A stretch of 7,281 nt of DNA from JAJZJT01 sp964610905 (GCA_964610905.1 CAZSYT010000116.1:1-7281), one strand, 5' to 3'; positions 1 to 5,695 are shown, counted from the stretch's first letter. The notes: generated by a model not told the origin, from the letters alone. Program-made: numbers and translations.

Positions 1-312
1 GGCATGATCGTGGAGCTGGCCAACCTGCTCCACGGCGCCGCCGGCGCCAGCCGGGCCATCGTCGACGCCGGCTGGGTGCCCTACTCCCACCAGGTGGGCC
101 AGACGGGCAAGACGGTCAAGCCCACCGTGTACGTGGCATGCGGGATCTCGGGTGCCACCCAGCACCTGGTCGGCATGAAGAACTCGAAGAACATCGTCGC
201 CATCAACAAGGACCAGGACGCGCCGATCTTCACCGTGGCCGACCTCGGGATCGTGGGCGACGTCCACAAGGTGGTCCCGAAGCTCATCGAGGCGCTGAAG
301 GCCCGCGGCTGA
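1..312 (+). CDS. etfA: Electron transfer flavoprotein subunit alpha, C-terminal part (5' end outside window)
   Basis: This is the last 103 codons of an EtfA protein, open at the left edge and ending in TGA at 310-312. EtfA binds FAD and, with EtfB, carries electrons from acyl-CoA and other flavin dehydrogenases in the cytoplasm to ETF:quinone oxidoreductase. The visible part is the C-terminal FAD-binding domain. It contains GQTGKTVKP and then the family signature VYVACGISGATQHLVGM, followed by VAINKDQDAPIFTVADLGIVGD. The Q-H of the signature and the INKD loop lie around the flavin in known ETFs. The reading frame stays in family register up to the stop, so the end is intact. An etfB gene would be expected just upstream, but it lies outside the window. 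Identification is very secure; nothing can be said about its start or promoter. Confidence 0.96.
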   Translation, partial: GMIVELANLLHGAAGASRAIVDAGWVPYSHQVGQTGKTVKPTVYVACGISGATQHLVGMKNSKNIVAINKDQDAPIFTVADLGIVGDVHKVVPKLIEALKARG

Positions 313-383
313 CGCCGACGCGGGGCCGGAGCCGCCCGGGCCGGCCAGCGCCGGCACGGAGCCGACGGAGCCGACGGAGCCCC

Positions 384-418
384 GGGGCGGCCCGGCACCA
401 TCACCGTTCGGCCGCCCC
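384..418. terminator. Candidate bidirectional terminator hairpin between etfA and the SCO1664-family gene
   Basis: A perfect 9-bp stem pairs GGGGCGGCC (384-392) with GGCCGCCCC (410-418) around a 17-base loop, which can add a short CGG/CCG inner pairing. It lies in the 127-base gap between two convergent genes, so it could terminate both. No T-run follows on either strand, so it is not a classic intrinsic terminator; U-less hairpins are often seen at gene ends in high-GC actinobacteria. A second, smaller hairpin with a 6-bp GCCGGC stem and CAGC loop is at 340-355. Between the two lies a 9-base direct repeat, ggagccgac, at 358-366 and 367-375, with a partial third copy. The structure is visible; the function is inferred from position. 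Confidence 0.45.
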
Positions 419-439
419 CGGGCGCCGTGCGTCGCCGGA

Positions 440-1249
440 TCAGATGAGCGGCCAGGGGTAGGGGGGGCGGTCGCCGGACGGCTCGGGGAAGCAGCCCGCC
501 TCGACGAGGCGTGCCGCCCGCCGCGCCACCGCGTCGCACTCGTCCGGCCCGAGGAGGCCGGCGAGCGGCGCCGGCACCGCGTCGACGAGGTCGGCCAGGT
601 CGTCGAGCAGCCGGACAGGCACGGGGTCGCCGGCGAAGTCCCACATCACCGTCCTGAGCTTGGGCTCGGCGTGGAAGCACAGGCCGTGGTCGATGGCCCA
701 CAGGCGGCCGCCCGTCCCGTAGAGGACGTGGCCGCTCTTGCGGTCGGCGTTGTTGACGACGACGTCGAAGGCGCAGATGGCGCGCAGCGCCTCGTCGTGC
801 CCGCCGGCCTCGACCAGCGTGAAGTAGTGCTGCTCGTAGTCGGCCTCCACGAACAGCTGGACCGAGCCCGACCCGAGCGGCCCGTCGTGCCGCAGGACGG
901 TGGGCGGCACGATCCCCCAGCCGAGGGTGTCGGAGAGGACGGCGGCAGCCACCTCGCGCCGGTAGAGCCCGTCCGGGAAGTCCCAGAGAGGTCGCTCGCC
1001 GCGCTCGGGCTTGTAGACGGCGCGCACCGCGTCGTCGCTCCCGTCGTCGGCACCGGGTGCCTCGTCCCCGGCTTCGGCGCCCGCCTCGCCGACGGTCACG
1101 AGCAGCGACAGGTTCGAGCTCCACGGCAGTCGGCCCTCGACCGTCAGCGGGGCTGTCGCCAGGCGGGTGGCGAGGGACTCGAGGTCGCCCTGCCCGGGGC
1201 GCCAGCCGCTCAGACGGCGGGTGGCCGGTGGCCGTTCGTCCGGGGGCAC
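440..1249 (-). CDS. SCO1664-family protein with PI3/4-kinase-like (HipA-like) motifs
   Basis: About 269 residues from the chosen GTG, last gene of the four-gene leftward operon. SCO1664-family proteins are mostly actinobacterial, distantly resemble phosphatidylinositol 3/4-kinases and have no established substrate. Kinase-like landmarks appear in the right order. VYKP (Lys80) resembles the ATP-binding lysine. RREVAA (Glu99) could be its salt-bridge partner. FDVVVNNADRKSGHVL (162-176) resembles a catalytic loop, and AIDHG (Asp187) a DFG-like metal site. An acidic Gly/Ala/Asp-rich stretch (about residues 54-74) sits between the first strands. The start is uncertain. GTG at 1249 overlaps the DUF3090 gene by 40 bases and has no Shine-Dalgarno. 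A CTG at 1213 would give a 4-base CTGA overlap and a protein of 257 residues. Family assignment is firm, kinase activity is inferred, and the substrate is unknown. Confidence 0.88.
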   Translation of the reverse strand: MPPDERPPATRRLSGWRPGQGDLESLATRLATAPLTVEGRLPWSSNLSLLVTVGEAGAEAGDEAPGADDGSDDAVRAVYKPERGERPLWDFPDGLYRREVAAAVLSDTLGWGIVPPTVLRHDGPLGSGSVQLFVEADYEQHYFTLVEAGGHDEALRAICAFDVVVNNADRKSGHVLYGTGGRLWAIDHGLCFHAEPKLRTVMWDFAGDPVPVRLLDDLADLVDAVPAPLAGLLGPDECDAVARRAARLVEAGCFPEPSGDRPPYPWPLI

Positions 1250-1707
1250 TCGTGTCCGGAGGGGTCGAGCGGAGAGCCGCACAGCGGGCAGGGCGGCCGG
1301 CCGGCCTCCACCAGGGCCGTGGCCCGGATGGCGAACGCCGCCGCCTGCTCGCGGGTGATCGACAGGCGGGCGATGGCGCCGGCCTCGTCCTCGGGCACCA
1401 GCTCCTCGACCACCAGCACGATGCGGTCGCCGTCGTCGTCGTAGGAGACGCCGATGGTCCCGACCGTCCAGTCGGGATCGGCGGGTTCTTCGAGGGCGAG
1501 GTCGTCGGGCAGGTGACCGGGTCGCTCGTGGTCCCGAACGATGGTGGCGAGCGTGGCGGCCAACACGGCGACCTGGCGCTTCTCGACCTTGAGCGTGAGC
1601 AGGAGGCTCCCCTCGCGGCACTGGACGAGGAAGAGCCGCTTCCCGACCGGCCCGACGGTCCCGACGGTGAACCGGTCGGGCGTGGCGAGGTCGAAGGCCT
1701 CGGTCAC
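1210..1707 (-). CDS. DUF3090 family protein with C-terminal Cys/His metal-knuckle
   Basis: A 165-residue protein matching the DUF3090 family, whose members are about this size and lack an assigned function. The body is a predicted alpha/beta domain starting VTEAFDLATPDRFTVGTVG, with LFLVQ and LLLTLKVEK strands and a later DWTVGTIGVSYDDDGDRIVL hairpin. The C-terminus carries CPLC (Cys140, Cys143), then His152 and Cys154 within GHECPRTNGHR. This pattern could bind one zinc ion. No signal peptide or membrane segment is visible, so it is probably cytoplasmic. GTG at 1707 is chosen because it forms a GTGA overlap with the stop of the upstream phosphatase gene and begins at the family's usual N-terminus; GGAG and GGGG stretches just upstream may help ribosome binding. 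DUF3090 is recurrently found between MSMEG_4193-type and SCO1664-type genes, exactly as here, which suggests a shared pathway. Confidence 0.9.
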   Translation of the reverse strand: MTEAFDLATPDRFTVGTVGPVGKRLFLVQCREGSLLLTLKVEKRQVAVLAATLATIVRDHERPGHLPDDLALEEPADPDWTVGTIGVSYDDDGDRIVLVVEELVPEDEAGAIARLSITREQAAAFAIRATALVEAGRPPCPLCGSPLDPSGHECPRTNGHRPPAV

Positions 1708-2459
1708 GAGAGCCCCAGCTCCGCCAGCGAGCCGGTCGAATTGACCGTGAGCACGTGGGTCCCCTCGGTGCCGTAGGCGACGGCCGAGACGGAGCACGGC
1801 GAGACCACCAGACGCTGGAAGAGGTCGAGGTGGGTGCCGGCGGCCATGGCGAGCGCAGCCTTGATGGGATCGGCGTGCGAGACGGCGACGACCGTCTCGC
1901 ACGGGTGGCGGGCGACGAGACGGGCCAGCGCGTCGGTGACCCGCCGCTGCATGTCGGTGAACGACTCCCCTCCGGGGAACCGGAAGAGGCTCGGGGCGCG
2001 CTGCACGGTGGCCCACTCGGGCCGACGCGCCAGCGCCTTGAGCTCGGCGCCGGTCCACTCCCCGAAGTCGCACTCGAGCAGGCCCCGGTCGGCGCGCACG
2101 CGCAGGCCGAGCGCCCGAGCGATGGGCCCGGCCGTCTCACGCGTCCGTTCGAGCGGCGAGGCGTAGATCGCGACCGGCGCCGCCTGTGGCCGGCCGTGCC
2201 GAGCGCCACCGGCACCCCCGCCACCCCCGTCCCTGGCGCCGCCGGCGGCCAGGACGGCGATGCGCGCCGCTGTCGCGTCGGCCTGTGCCCTCCCCTTGTC
2301 GGAGAGGTGCAGGCCCGGGGCCCGACCGGGGAGCACGGCACCCGTGGTCGGCGTGACGCCGTGGCGCACCAGCAGCACCACCGTGGGGCGCCGATCGGCG
2401 GCGCTGCGGGAAGGGCTCCGCCGGCCGTCCCTCGTCGCCACCGCCCGGGTCGCGCTCAC
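1704..2459 (-). CDS. Histidine phosphatase superfamily protein, MSMEG_4193 family (phosphoglycerate-mutase-like)
   Basis: 251 residues from GTG 2459. The histidine phosphatase (branch 1, phosphoglycerate mutase-like) fold is shown by LLVRHG with catalytic His33, SPLERTRETA with Arg105, LLECDFGEWTG with the acidic Glu129 region, PGGES at 162-166, and SHADPIKAALA with the second catalytic His195. All the residues expected for phosphohydrolase chemistry are present, so it is probably active; the substrate is unknown. The GTG overlaps the FrhB stop as GTGA, supporting coupled translation. However, family members usually begin only a few residues before the LLVRHG strand, so a GTG at 2441 or one closer to the motif is also possible, and the first 24 Arg/Ser-rich residues may be a tail. 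A Gly/Ala-rich insert (residues 73-95) interrupts the region before the AIYASPLERT strand. Confidence 0.9.
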   Translation of the reverse strand: MSATRAVATRDGRRSPSRSAADRRPTVVLLVRHGVTPTTGAVLPGRAPGLHLSDKGRAQADATAARIAVLAAGGARDGGGGGAGGARHGRPQAAPVAIYASPLERTRETAGPIARALGLRVRADRGLLECDFGEWTGAELKALARRPEWATVQRAPSLFRFPGGESFTDMQRRVTDALARLVARHPCETVVAVSHADPIKAALAMAAGTHLDLFQRLVVSPCSVSAVAYGTEGTHVLTVNSTGSLAELGLS

Positions 2460-3580
2460 ACCGTGGTCGGCAGCCGGCCCGGCATCTCCACCGCCGTCGC
2501 CGGCCACCGCTTCCGGCTCACCCGGGCCAGCTTGTGGAGGAGGGTGATCGCACCCGGGTCGTCGTCGCCCGGCCGCGTCTCGATGGCCCCGGCCGCCGCC
2601 ATGTCGTCGAGGAGGGACCGCCCGCGCTCCGTGCGGACGATGGTGAGGGTCCAGTCGTTGAAGGCACCGATGCCGCCCGTCGAGATGTCGGCGTGCTGGG
2701 CGGCGAAGTCCGGGCACATCGTGCACCCCTCGCGTGTCCAGGCGTGCGCTTCCTTCAGGGGGATCTCGTGGTAGCTGCCGTCGTTCGCCCACACCTGGAA
2801 CACGCCCTTGATGTTCATCTTGGTGATCGTCTCCCGGGGGATCCCGTAGCGAGCCTCGAAGAGCTCGGGGAAGATGGCGTCGTCGAAGGTCTTCGAGCAC
2901 AGGAGCCCGATCGTCAACGACAGCCTCCGGGCGATCTTCCCCGCCTTGCGCGCACCCATCACCGGCGGGGCCGAGGCCTGGCATCCCATGCCGACGAGGG
3001 CGATGCGCTCGGCGCCGCCGGCGACCGCCTCGGGGTAGGCGAGGGTGTTGGCCGAGTACGTGTAGCGCGACCCGGCGGTGCCGAGCACGCCGGCCCGGTC
3101 GGTCACCACGGCGGGGACCGCCTTCCAGCTCGAGCCGTCTCCCTCCAGGGCGGACACCAGCGCGGCGTCGACCACGTCGTGCTCGAGCGCCCAGATGAGC
3201 AGGGCGGACACGAGGCCTCCGTCCTGGCCGACCGCCAGCACGTCGGGGTCGGTGGCCCGGGCGAGCAGGATGTCCGAGCTCACGCCGGCGACCTCGTCGG
3301 CTTCGCGTGGTCGTCCGAAGAGGTGCGTGTCGATCTCCGGCTCCCAGGCGCGGAAGCGGGGGCAGGCCCGGGTGCACATGGTGCAGCCCTTGAGGCCGTG
3401 GGTGCAGTCGTCGGGCCCGCCGTCGGCGTCGACGTGGAACGGCTTGTAGCGGCCGCCCGCGTCGTCGTACGAGAGGACGTCGTGGGGGCAGGCCACGACG
3501 CAGCCGGCGCACCCCGTGCAGAGGCCACTGGTCACGACCTCTTGGAGCAGTTCCGCCCACTGTGGCTTCTCGGGTGGCAT
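2456..3580 (-). CDS. Coenzyme F420 hydrogenase/dehydrogenase beta-subunit (FrhB) family iron-sulfur flavoprotein
   Basis: 374 residues from ATG 3580. The N-terminus carries two [4Fe-4S] ferredoxin motifs: CTGCAGCVVACP (Cys21, 24, 27, 31) and CTHGLKGCTMCTRACP (Cys59, 66, 69, 73). The rest matches the FrhB domain that binds FAD and exchanges electrons with F420 or another carrier. Its marks are GQDGGLVSALLIWALE, then VGMGCQASAPP followed by the IGLLCSKTF strand, and the C-terminal EGCTMCPDFAAQHADISTGG with FNDWTLTIVRT. It lacks a membrane segment. The reaction is not predictable: this family also includes formate dehydrogenase, sulfite reductase and chlorophyllide reductase relatives. It is the first gene of the leftward operon and its TGA overlaps the phosphatase GTG. 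A TATGGT hexamer ends 6 bases before the ATG, suggesting a leaderless message; GGTGGG could alternatively serve as a weak ribosome site. Confidence 0.92.
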   Translation of the reverse strand: MPPEKPQWAELLQEVVTSGLCTGCAGCVVACPHDVLSYDDAGGRYKPFHVDADGGPDDCTHGLKGCTMCTRACPRFRAWEPEIDTHLFGRPREADEVAGVSSDILLARATDPDVLAVGQDGGLVSALLIWALEHDVVDAALVSALEGDGSSWKAVPAVVTDRAGVLGTAGSRYTYSANTLAYPEAVAGGAERIALVGMGCQASAPPVMGARKAGKIARRLSLTIGLLCSKTFDDAIFPELFEARYGIPRETITKMNIKGVFQVWANDGSYHEIPLKEAHAWTREGCTMCPDFAAQHADISTGGIGAFNDWTLTIVRTERGRSLLDDMAAAGAIETRPGDDDPGAITLLHKLARVSRKRWPATAVEMPGRLPTTV

Positions 3581-3586
3581 GCGCCC

Positions 3587-3592
3587 ACCATA
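3587..3592 (-). promoter_or_regulatory. Candidate -10 element (TATGGT) for the FrhB operon, leaderless start
   Basis: On the minus strand TATGGT fits the actinobacterial TANNNT -10 pattern. GGGCGC (6 bases) separates it from the ATG at 3580, so transcription would begin at or very near the start codon. No convincing -35 is visible. The same arrangement appears on the other strand for the methyltransferase gene. Confidence 0.45.
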
Positions 3593-3700
3593 GCGACGGC
3601 GGGCCGGGGCCGGGGAGGGCGCCGCCGGCCGCTGCCGGAGCGGGACGCCCGACGGCCCACGGGCGCCCCGGGCCGTGCCGCGTCGGGCGTGCGGCCCGCC

Positions 3701-3706
3701 TACCCT
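3701..3706 (+). promoter_or_regulatory. Candidate -10 element (TACCCT) for the methyltransferase gene, leaderless start
   Basis: TACCCT fits TANNNT and is followed by GGCGCC, exactly 6 bases, and then ATG at 3713. That spacing places the transcription start at the A of ATG. There is no Shine-Dalgarno sequence upstream, which agrees with a leaderless message. No clear -35 is visible 17 bases upstream (CCGCGT). Confidence 0.45.
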
Positions 3707-3712
3707 GGCGCC

Positions 3713-4297
3713 ATGACCGGAACCGGGCGCGCCAGTCGCTGGCTCGACGACGACGTGCCGAGGGGCGCGTCCTACGACGCCCGGTTCGACGCGCTCGCCG
3801 CCCGCGGGGTGCACGTCCACGGCGAGGCGGACCTGGTGGCGTCGTTGGGCCCGCACACCGTGCTCGACGCCGGGTGCGGCACCGGGCGCGTGGCCATCGA
3901 GCTCGCCCGGCGAGGCGTCGACGTGGTGGGCGTCGACCTCGACCCGGCCATGCTGGCGGCCGCCCGGTCCAAGGCTCCCGAGCTCTCCTGGCTCGAGGAA
4001 GACCTCGCCTCGCTCGACCTCGACCGCTGCTTCGACGTGGTGGTCATGGCGGGGAACGTCCTGTGCTTCGTCGCCCCGGGGACCGAAGGCGCGGTCGTCG
4101 CCGCGCTGGCCCGGCACGTGGCCCCGGAAGGCCGCCTGGTCGCCGGCTTCGCCCTCGACCGCGGGATCGGCGTCGCGCGCTACGACGAGCTCGCAGCCGC
4201 CGCTGGCCTGGCCCTGGAGGAGCGGTGGTCCACGTGGGAGGGCGCCCCGTTCACCGGGGCCGAGCCCTACGCCGTCTCGGTCCACCGCCGCCCCTGA
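3713..4297 (+). CDS. Class I SAM-dependent methyltransferase (small, substrate unknown)
   Basis: 194 residues. The Rossmann-fold SAM site is clear: VLDAGCGTGRVAIELARRG (motif I, residues 50-68), then VVGVDLDPAMLAAAR, with Asp75 at the end of strand 2 expected to hold the SAM ribose. LSWLEEDLASLDL (motif II) and CFDVVVMAGNVLCFV (motif III region) follow, then APEGRLVAGFALD. The N-terminus WLDDDVPRGASYDARFDALAARG resembles the lead helix of the Methyltransf_25/11 type. The C-terminal half is short and ends VSVHRRP, with no extra substrate domain, so the target (small molecule or other) cannot be named. Start ATG 3713 follows a TACCCT hexamer and has no ribosome site, suggesting leaderless translation. 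The DNA glycosylase gene begins 7 bases after its stop, so the two are probably co-transcribed. Confidence 0.9.
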   Translation: MTGTGRASRWLDDDVPRGASYDARFDALAARGVHVHGEADLVASLGPHTVLDAGCGTGRVAIELARRGVDVVGVDLDPAMLAAARSKAPELSWLEEDLASLDLDRCFDVVVMAGNVLCFVAPGTEGAVVAALARHVAPEGRLVAGFALDRGIGVARYDELAAAAGLALEERWSTWEGAPFTGAEPYAVSVHRRP

Positions 4298-4304
4298 CGC
4301 GCGG

Positions 4305-5087
4305 GTGCCCGAGCTCCCCGAGGCCGAGGCCTACCGCCGTCAGGCCGAGCGGGCCGTCGGGCGCCGAGTCGCTGCGATCTCGACCCCCGACCTCTGGTAC
4401 CTGAAGGGCGGGACCGACCGGCACGCCCTCGAGGCCGCCCTGGTCGGCTCGAGGGTCGTCGCGGCGCGCCGCCACGGCAAGCGCGTGCTCGTCGACGTCG
4501 ACTCGGGCCACGTCCTCGGCTTGCAGTTCGGGATGACGGGGACCCTCGAGCTCGACGGAGCGGCGGGGGTCGACGACCTCCGCTACGCGCCGCGCCGGCG
4601 CGATCCCGGCTGGGTCCGCTTCGGCGTGCGCTTCGAGGACGGCGGCGTGCTCGCCGTCCACGACCCACGCCGCCTCGGCGGCGTGAGCCTCGACCCAGAC
4701 CTGTCGCGGCTCGGGCCCGACGCCGCCGTGGTCGGGCCCGCCGCCCTGGCTCGCGCGCTGGCGGCGTCGAGCGCGCCCGTCAAGGCACGGCTGCTCGACC
4801 AGTCGGCGCTCGCCGGCGTCGGCAACCTTGTGGCCGACGAGGTGCTCTGGCGCGCCGCCATCGACCCGCGGCGGCCGGCCGCGGACCTGAGCCCGCCGGA
4901 GGCCCGGCGCCTCCACCGGCACCTCGTCGCCACGCTCGAGGCGCTCCTCGGGCGTGGCGGGTCCCACCTGGGCGACCTCGGCCCCGAGCGCCACGCCGGC
5001 GGCCGTTGCCCGCGGGACGGGGCGGTGCTGGCCCGAGCCGACGTGGGCGGCCGCACGACGTGGTGGTGCCCGGTCCACCAACGCTGA
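4305..5087 (+). CDS. Fpg/Nei family DNA glycosylase with atypical zinc finger
   Basis: 260 residues; excises oxidised bases from DNA and nicks the abasic strand (base excision repair). The N-terminus PELPEAE supplies the catalytic proline (Pro2, exposed when Met is removed) and Glu3. Lys59 in RRHGKRVL matches the conserved phosphate-binding lysine. QFGMTG (74-79) replaces the usual HLGMTG/HLRMSG. DPRRLG (120-125) corresponds to DxRRFG, and SAPVKARLLDQ with AGVGNLVADEVLWRA (Asn174) forms the helix-two-turn-helix. The C-terminal finger has the normal spacing, but its ligands read Cys235, Asp238, Cys255, His258 instead of four cysteines; the loop keeps GGRTTWWCP with Arg250. Fpg and Nei cannot be told apart confidently here, so no symbol is given. 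GTG 4305 is the only start giving the required MPELPE N-terminus. It lies 7 bases after the methyltransferase stop, without a clear ribosome site. Confidence 0.92.
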   Translation: MPELPEAEAYRRQAERAVGRRVAAISTPDLWYLKGGTDRHALEAALVGSRVVAARRHGKRVLVDVDSGHVLGLQFGMTGTLELDGAAGVDDLRYAPRRRDPGWVRFGVRFEDGGVLAVHDPRRLGGVSLDPDLSRLGPDAAVVGPAALARALAASSAPVKARLLDQSALAGVGNLVADEVLWRAAIDPRRPAADLSPPEARRLHRHLVATLEALLGRGGSHLGDLGPERHAGGRCPRDGAVLARADVGGRTTWWCPVHQR

Positions 5088-5108
5088 GCCCGGCGGGCGC
5101 CCGGCCGA

Positions 5109-5573
5109 TCAGCCCTCGAGCTCGGCCAGCACCTTGGCGGCGTGCCCGTCGGCCTTGACGTGGTACCAGGCGCGGGCGACCGTCCCGTCCGGGCCGACGA
5201 GGAACGTCGAGCGGATGACCCCGACGGTCTTCCTGCCGTAGAGGGTCTTCTCGCCCCAGGCGCCGTAGGCCGCGCCGACCGCGTGGTCGGCGTCGGTGAG
5301 CAGTGGGAAGCCCAGGCCGTACCGGTCACGGAACGCCCGGTGCCTCGCGGCCGGGTCCGCCGAGATCCCGACCACCGTGGCCCCCGACGCCGAGAAGGAG
5401 CGCAGGTTGTCGTTGAACTGGCAGGCCTCCTTCGTGCATCCCGGCGTGTCGTCCTTCGGGTAGAAGTACACGACGACGGGCGACCCGGCGAAGTCGGCGA
5501 GCGAGACCGGGTTGCCGTCCTGGTCCGGCAGCGTGAACCCCGGTGCCCGGTCGCCGGTGGCGAGCGTTCCCAT
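5109..5573 (-). CDS. bcp: Thioredoxin-dependent thiol peroxidase, Bcp/PrxQ family peroxiredoxin
   Basis: 154 residues, normal full length for Bcp/PrxQ. It reduces hydrogen peroxide and organic hydroperoxides in the cytoplasm, using a thioredoxin-like reductant. Key features are GDRAPGFTLPDQDG at the N-terminus, then VVVYFYPKDDTPGCTKEACQF with peroxidatic Cys46 and resolving Cys51 five residues later on the same helix (atypical 2-Cys arrangement). VVGISADP, YGLGFPLLTDAD and the late RSTFLVGPDGTVARAWYHVKADGHA complete the fold. The conserved Thr43 and Pro44 before Cys46 are present, and Arg in the RSTFL strand probably completes the active site. ATG 5573 is chosen because a GGGAGGA ribosome site lies 7 bases upstream and the protein then starts at the usual family position. 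It converges with the DNA glycosylase gene, with only 21 bases between their stops. Confidence 0.95.
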   Translation of the reverse strand: MGTLATGDRAPGFTLPDQDGNPVSLADFAGSPVVVYFYPKDDTPGCTKEACQFNDNLRSFSASGATVVGISADPAARHRAFRDRYGLGFPLLTDADHAVGAAYGAWGEKTLYGRKTVGVIRSTFLVGPDGTVARAWYHVKADGHAAKVLAELEG

Positions 5574-5580
5574 CGTGGCG

Positions 5581-5587
5581 TCCTCCC
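5581..5587 (-). promoter_or_regulatory. Shine-Dalgarno sequence of the peroxiredoxin gene
   Basis: The minus strand reads GGGAGGA, 7 bases before ATG 5573. It is a near-consensus ribosome-binding site and fixes the peroxiredoxin start. It contrasts with the methyltransferase start in this window, which has none. Confidence 0.8.
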
Positions 5588-5630
5588 TCGCTCGGTTGCG
5601 CGTGTCGGCCACAGCTTCGCAGACCGCCCC

Positions 5631-5695
5631 CCACGCCGGCCACGCCCGCCACGCCGGCCGTGCCACGCCGCCGCCACGCCGCCGCCACGCCGCCG
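5631..5695. repeat. Short GC-rich tandem-repeat tract upstream of the peroxiredoxin gene
   Basis: Three 9-base copies of ccacgcc(g/c)g occupy 5631-5639, 5640-5648 and 5649-5657. After a 5-base break, three perfect 11-base copies of ccacgccgccg follow at 5663-5673, 5674-5684 and 5685-5695. The 11-base unit is the 9-base unit with a small extension. The tract lies in the 315-base divergent gap (5574-5888), which contains no supportable gene. Further right in that gap is a 7-bp stem CCGCCGG/CCGGCGG (5739-5745 with 5759-5765), followed by the riboswitch. The repeat probably arose by slippage; a regulatory role is possible but not shown. Confidence 0.75.

Noticed and set aside
81..1124. Long leftward open frame antisense to etfA and in another frame of the SCO1664-family gene (347 codons)
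   Set aside because: The translation is arginine-, alanine- and proline-rich with no recognisable family, and both real genes are in other frames. High GC removes stop codons and creates such shadows.
2460..3560. Upstream extension of the phosphatase frame through the FrhB gene, suggesting a fusion
   Set aside because: That part is the FrhB coding sequence in the wrong frame and is Arg/Pro/Gly-rich. The GTGA overlap gives a natural boundary.
2534..3712. Rightward open frame reading into the methyltransferase from far upstream
   Set aside because: The extension is antisense to the FrhB gene and has no family resemblance. The methyltransferase fold begins right after ATG 3713.
5088..5108. Terminator between the DNA glycosylase and peroxiredoxin genes
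   Set aside because: The 21-base gap is GC-palindromic, but no stem longer than about 4-5 bp with a usable loop forms, so support is insufficient.
5631..5695. CRISPR-like array
   Set aside because: The units are 9-11 bases and directly adjacent, with no spacers.
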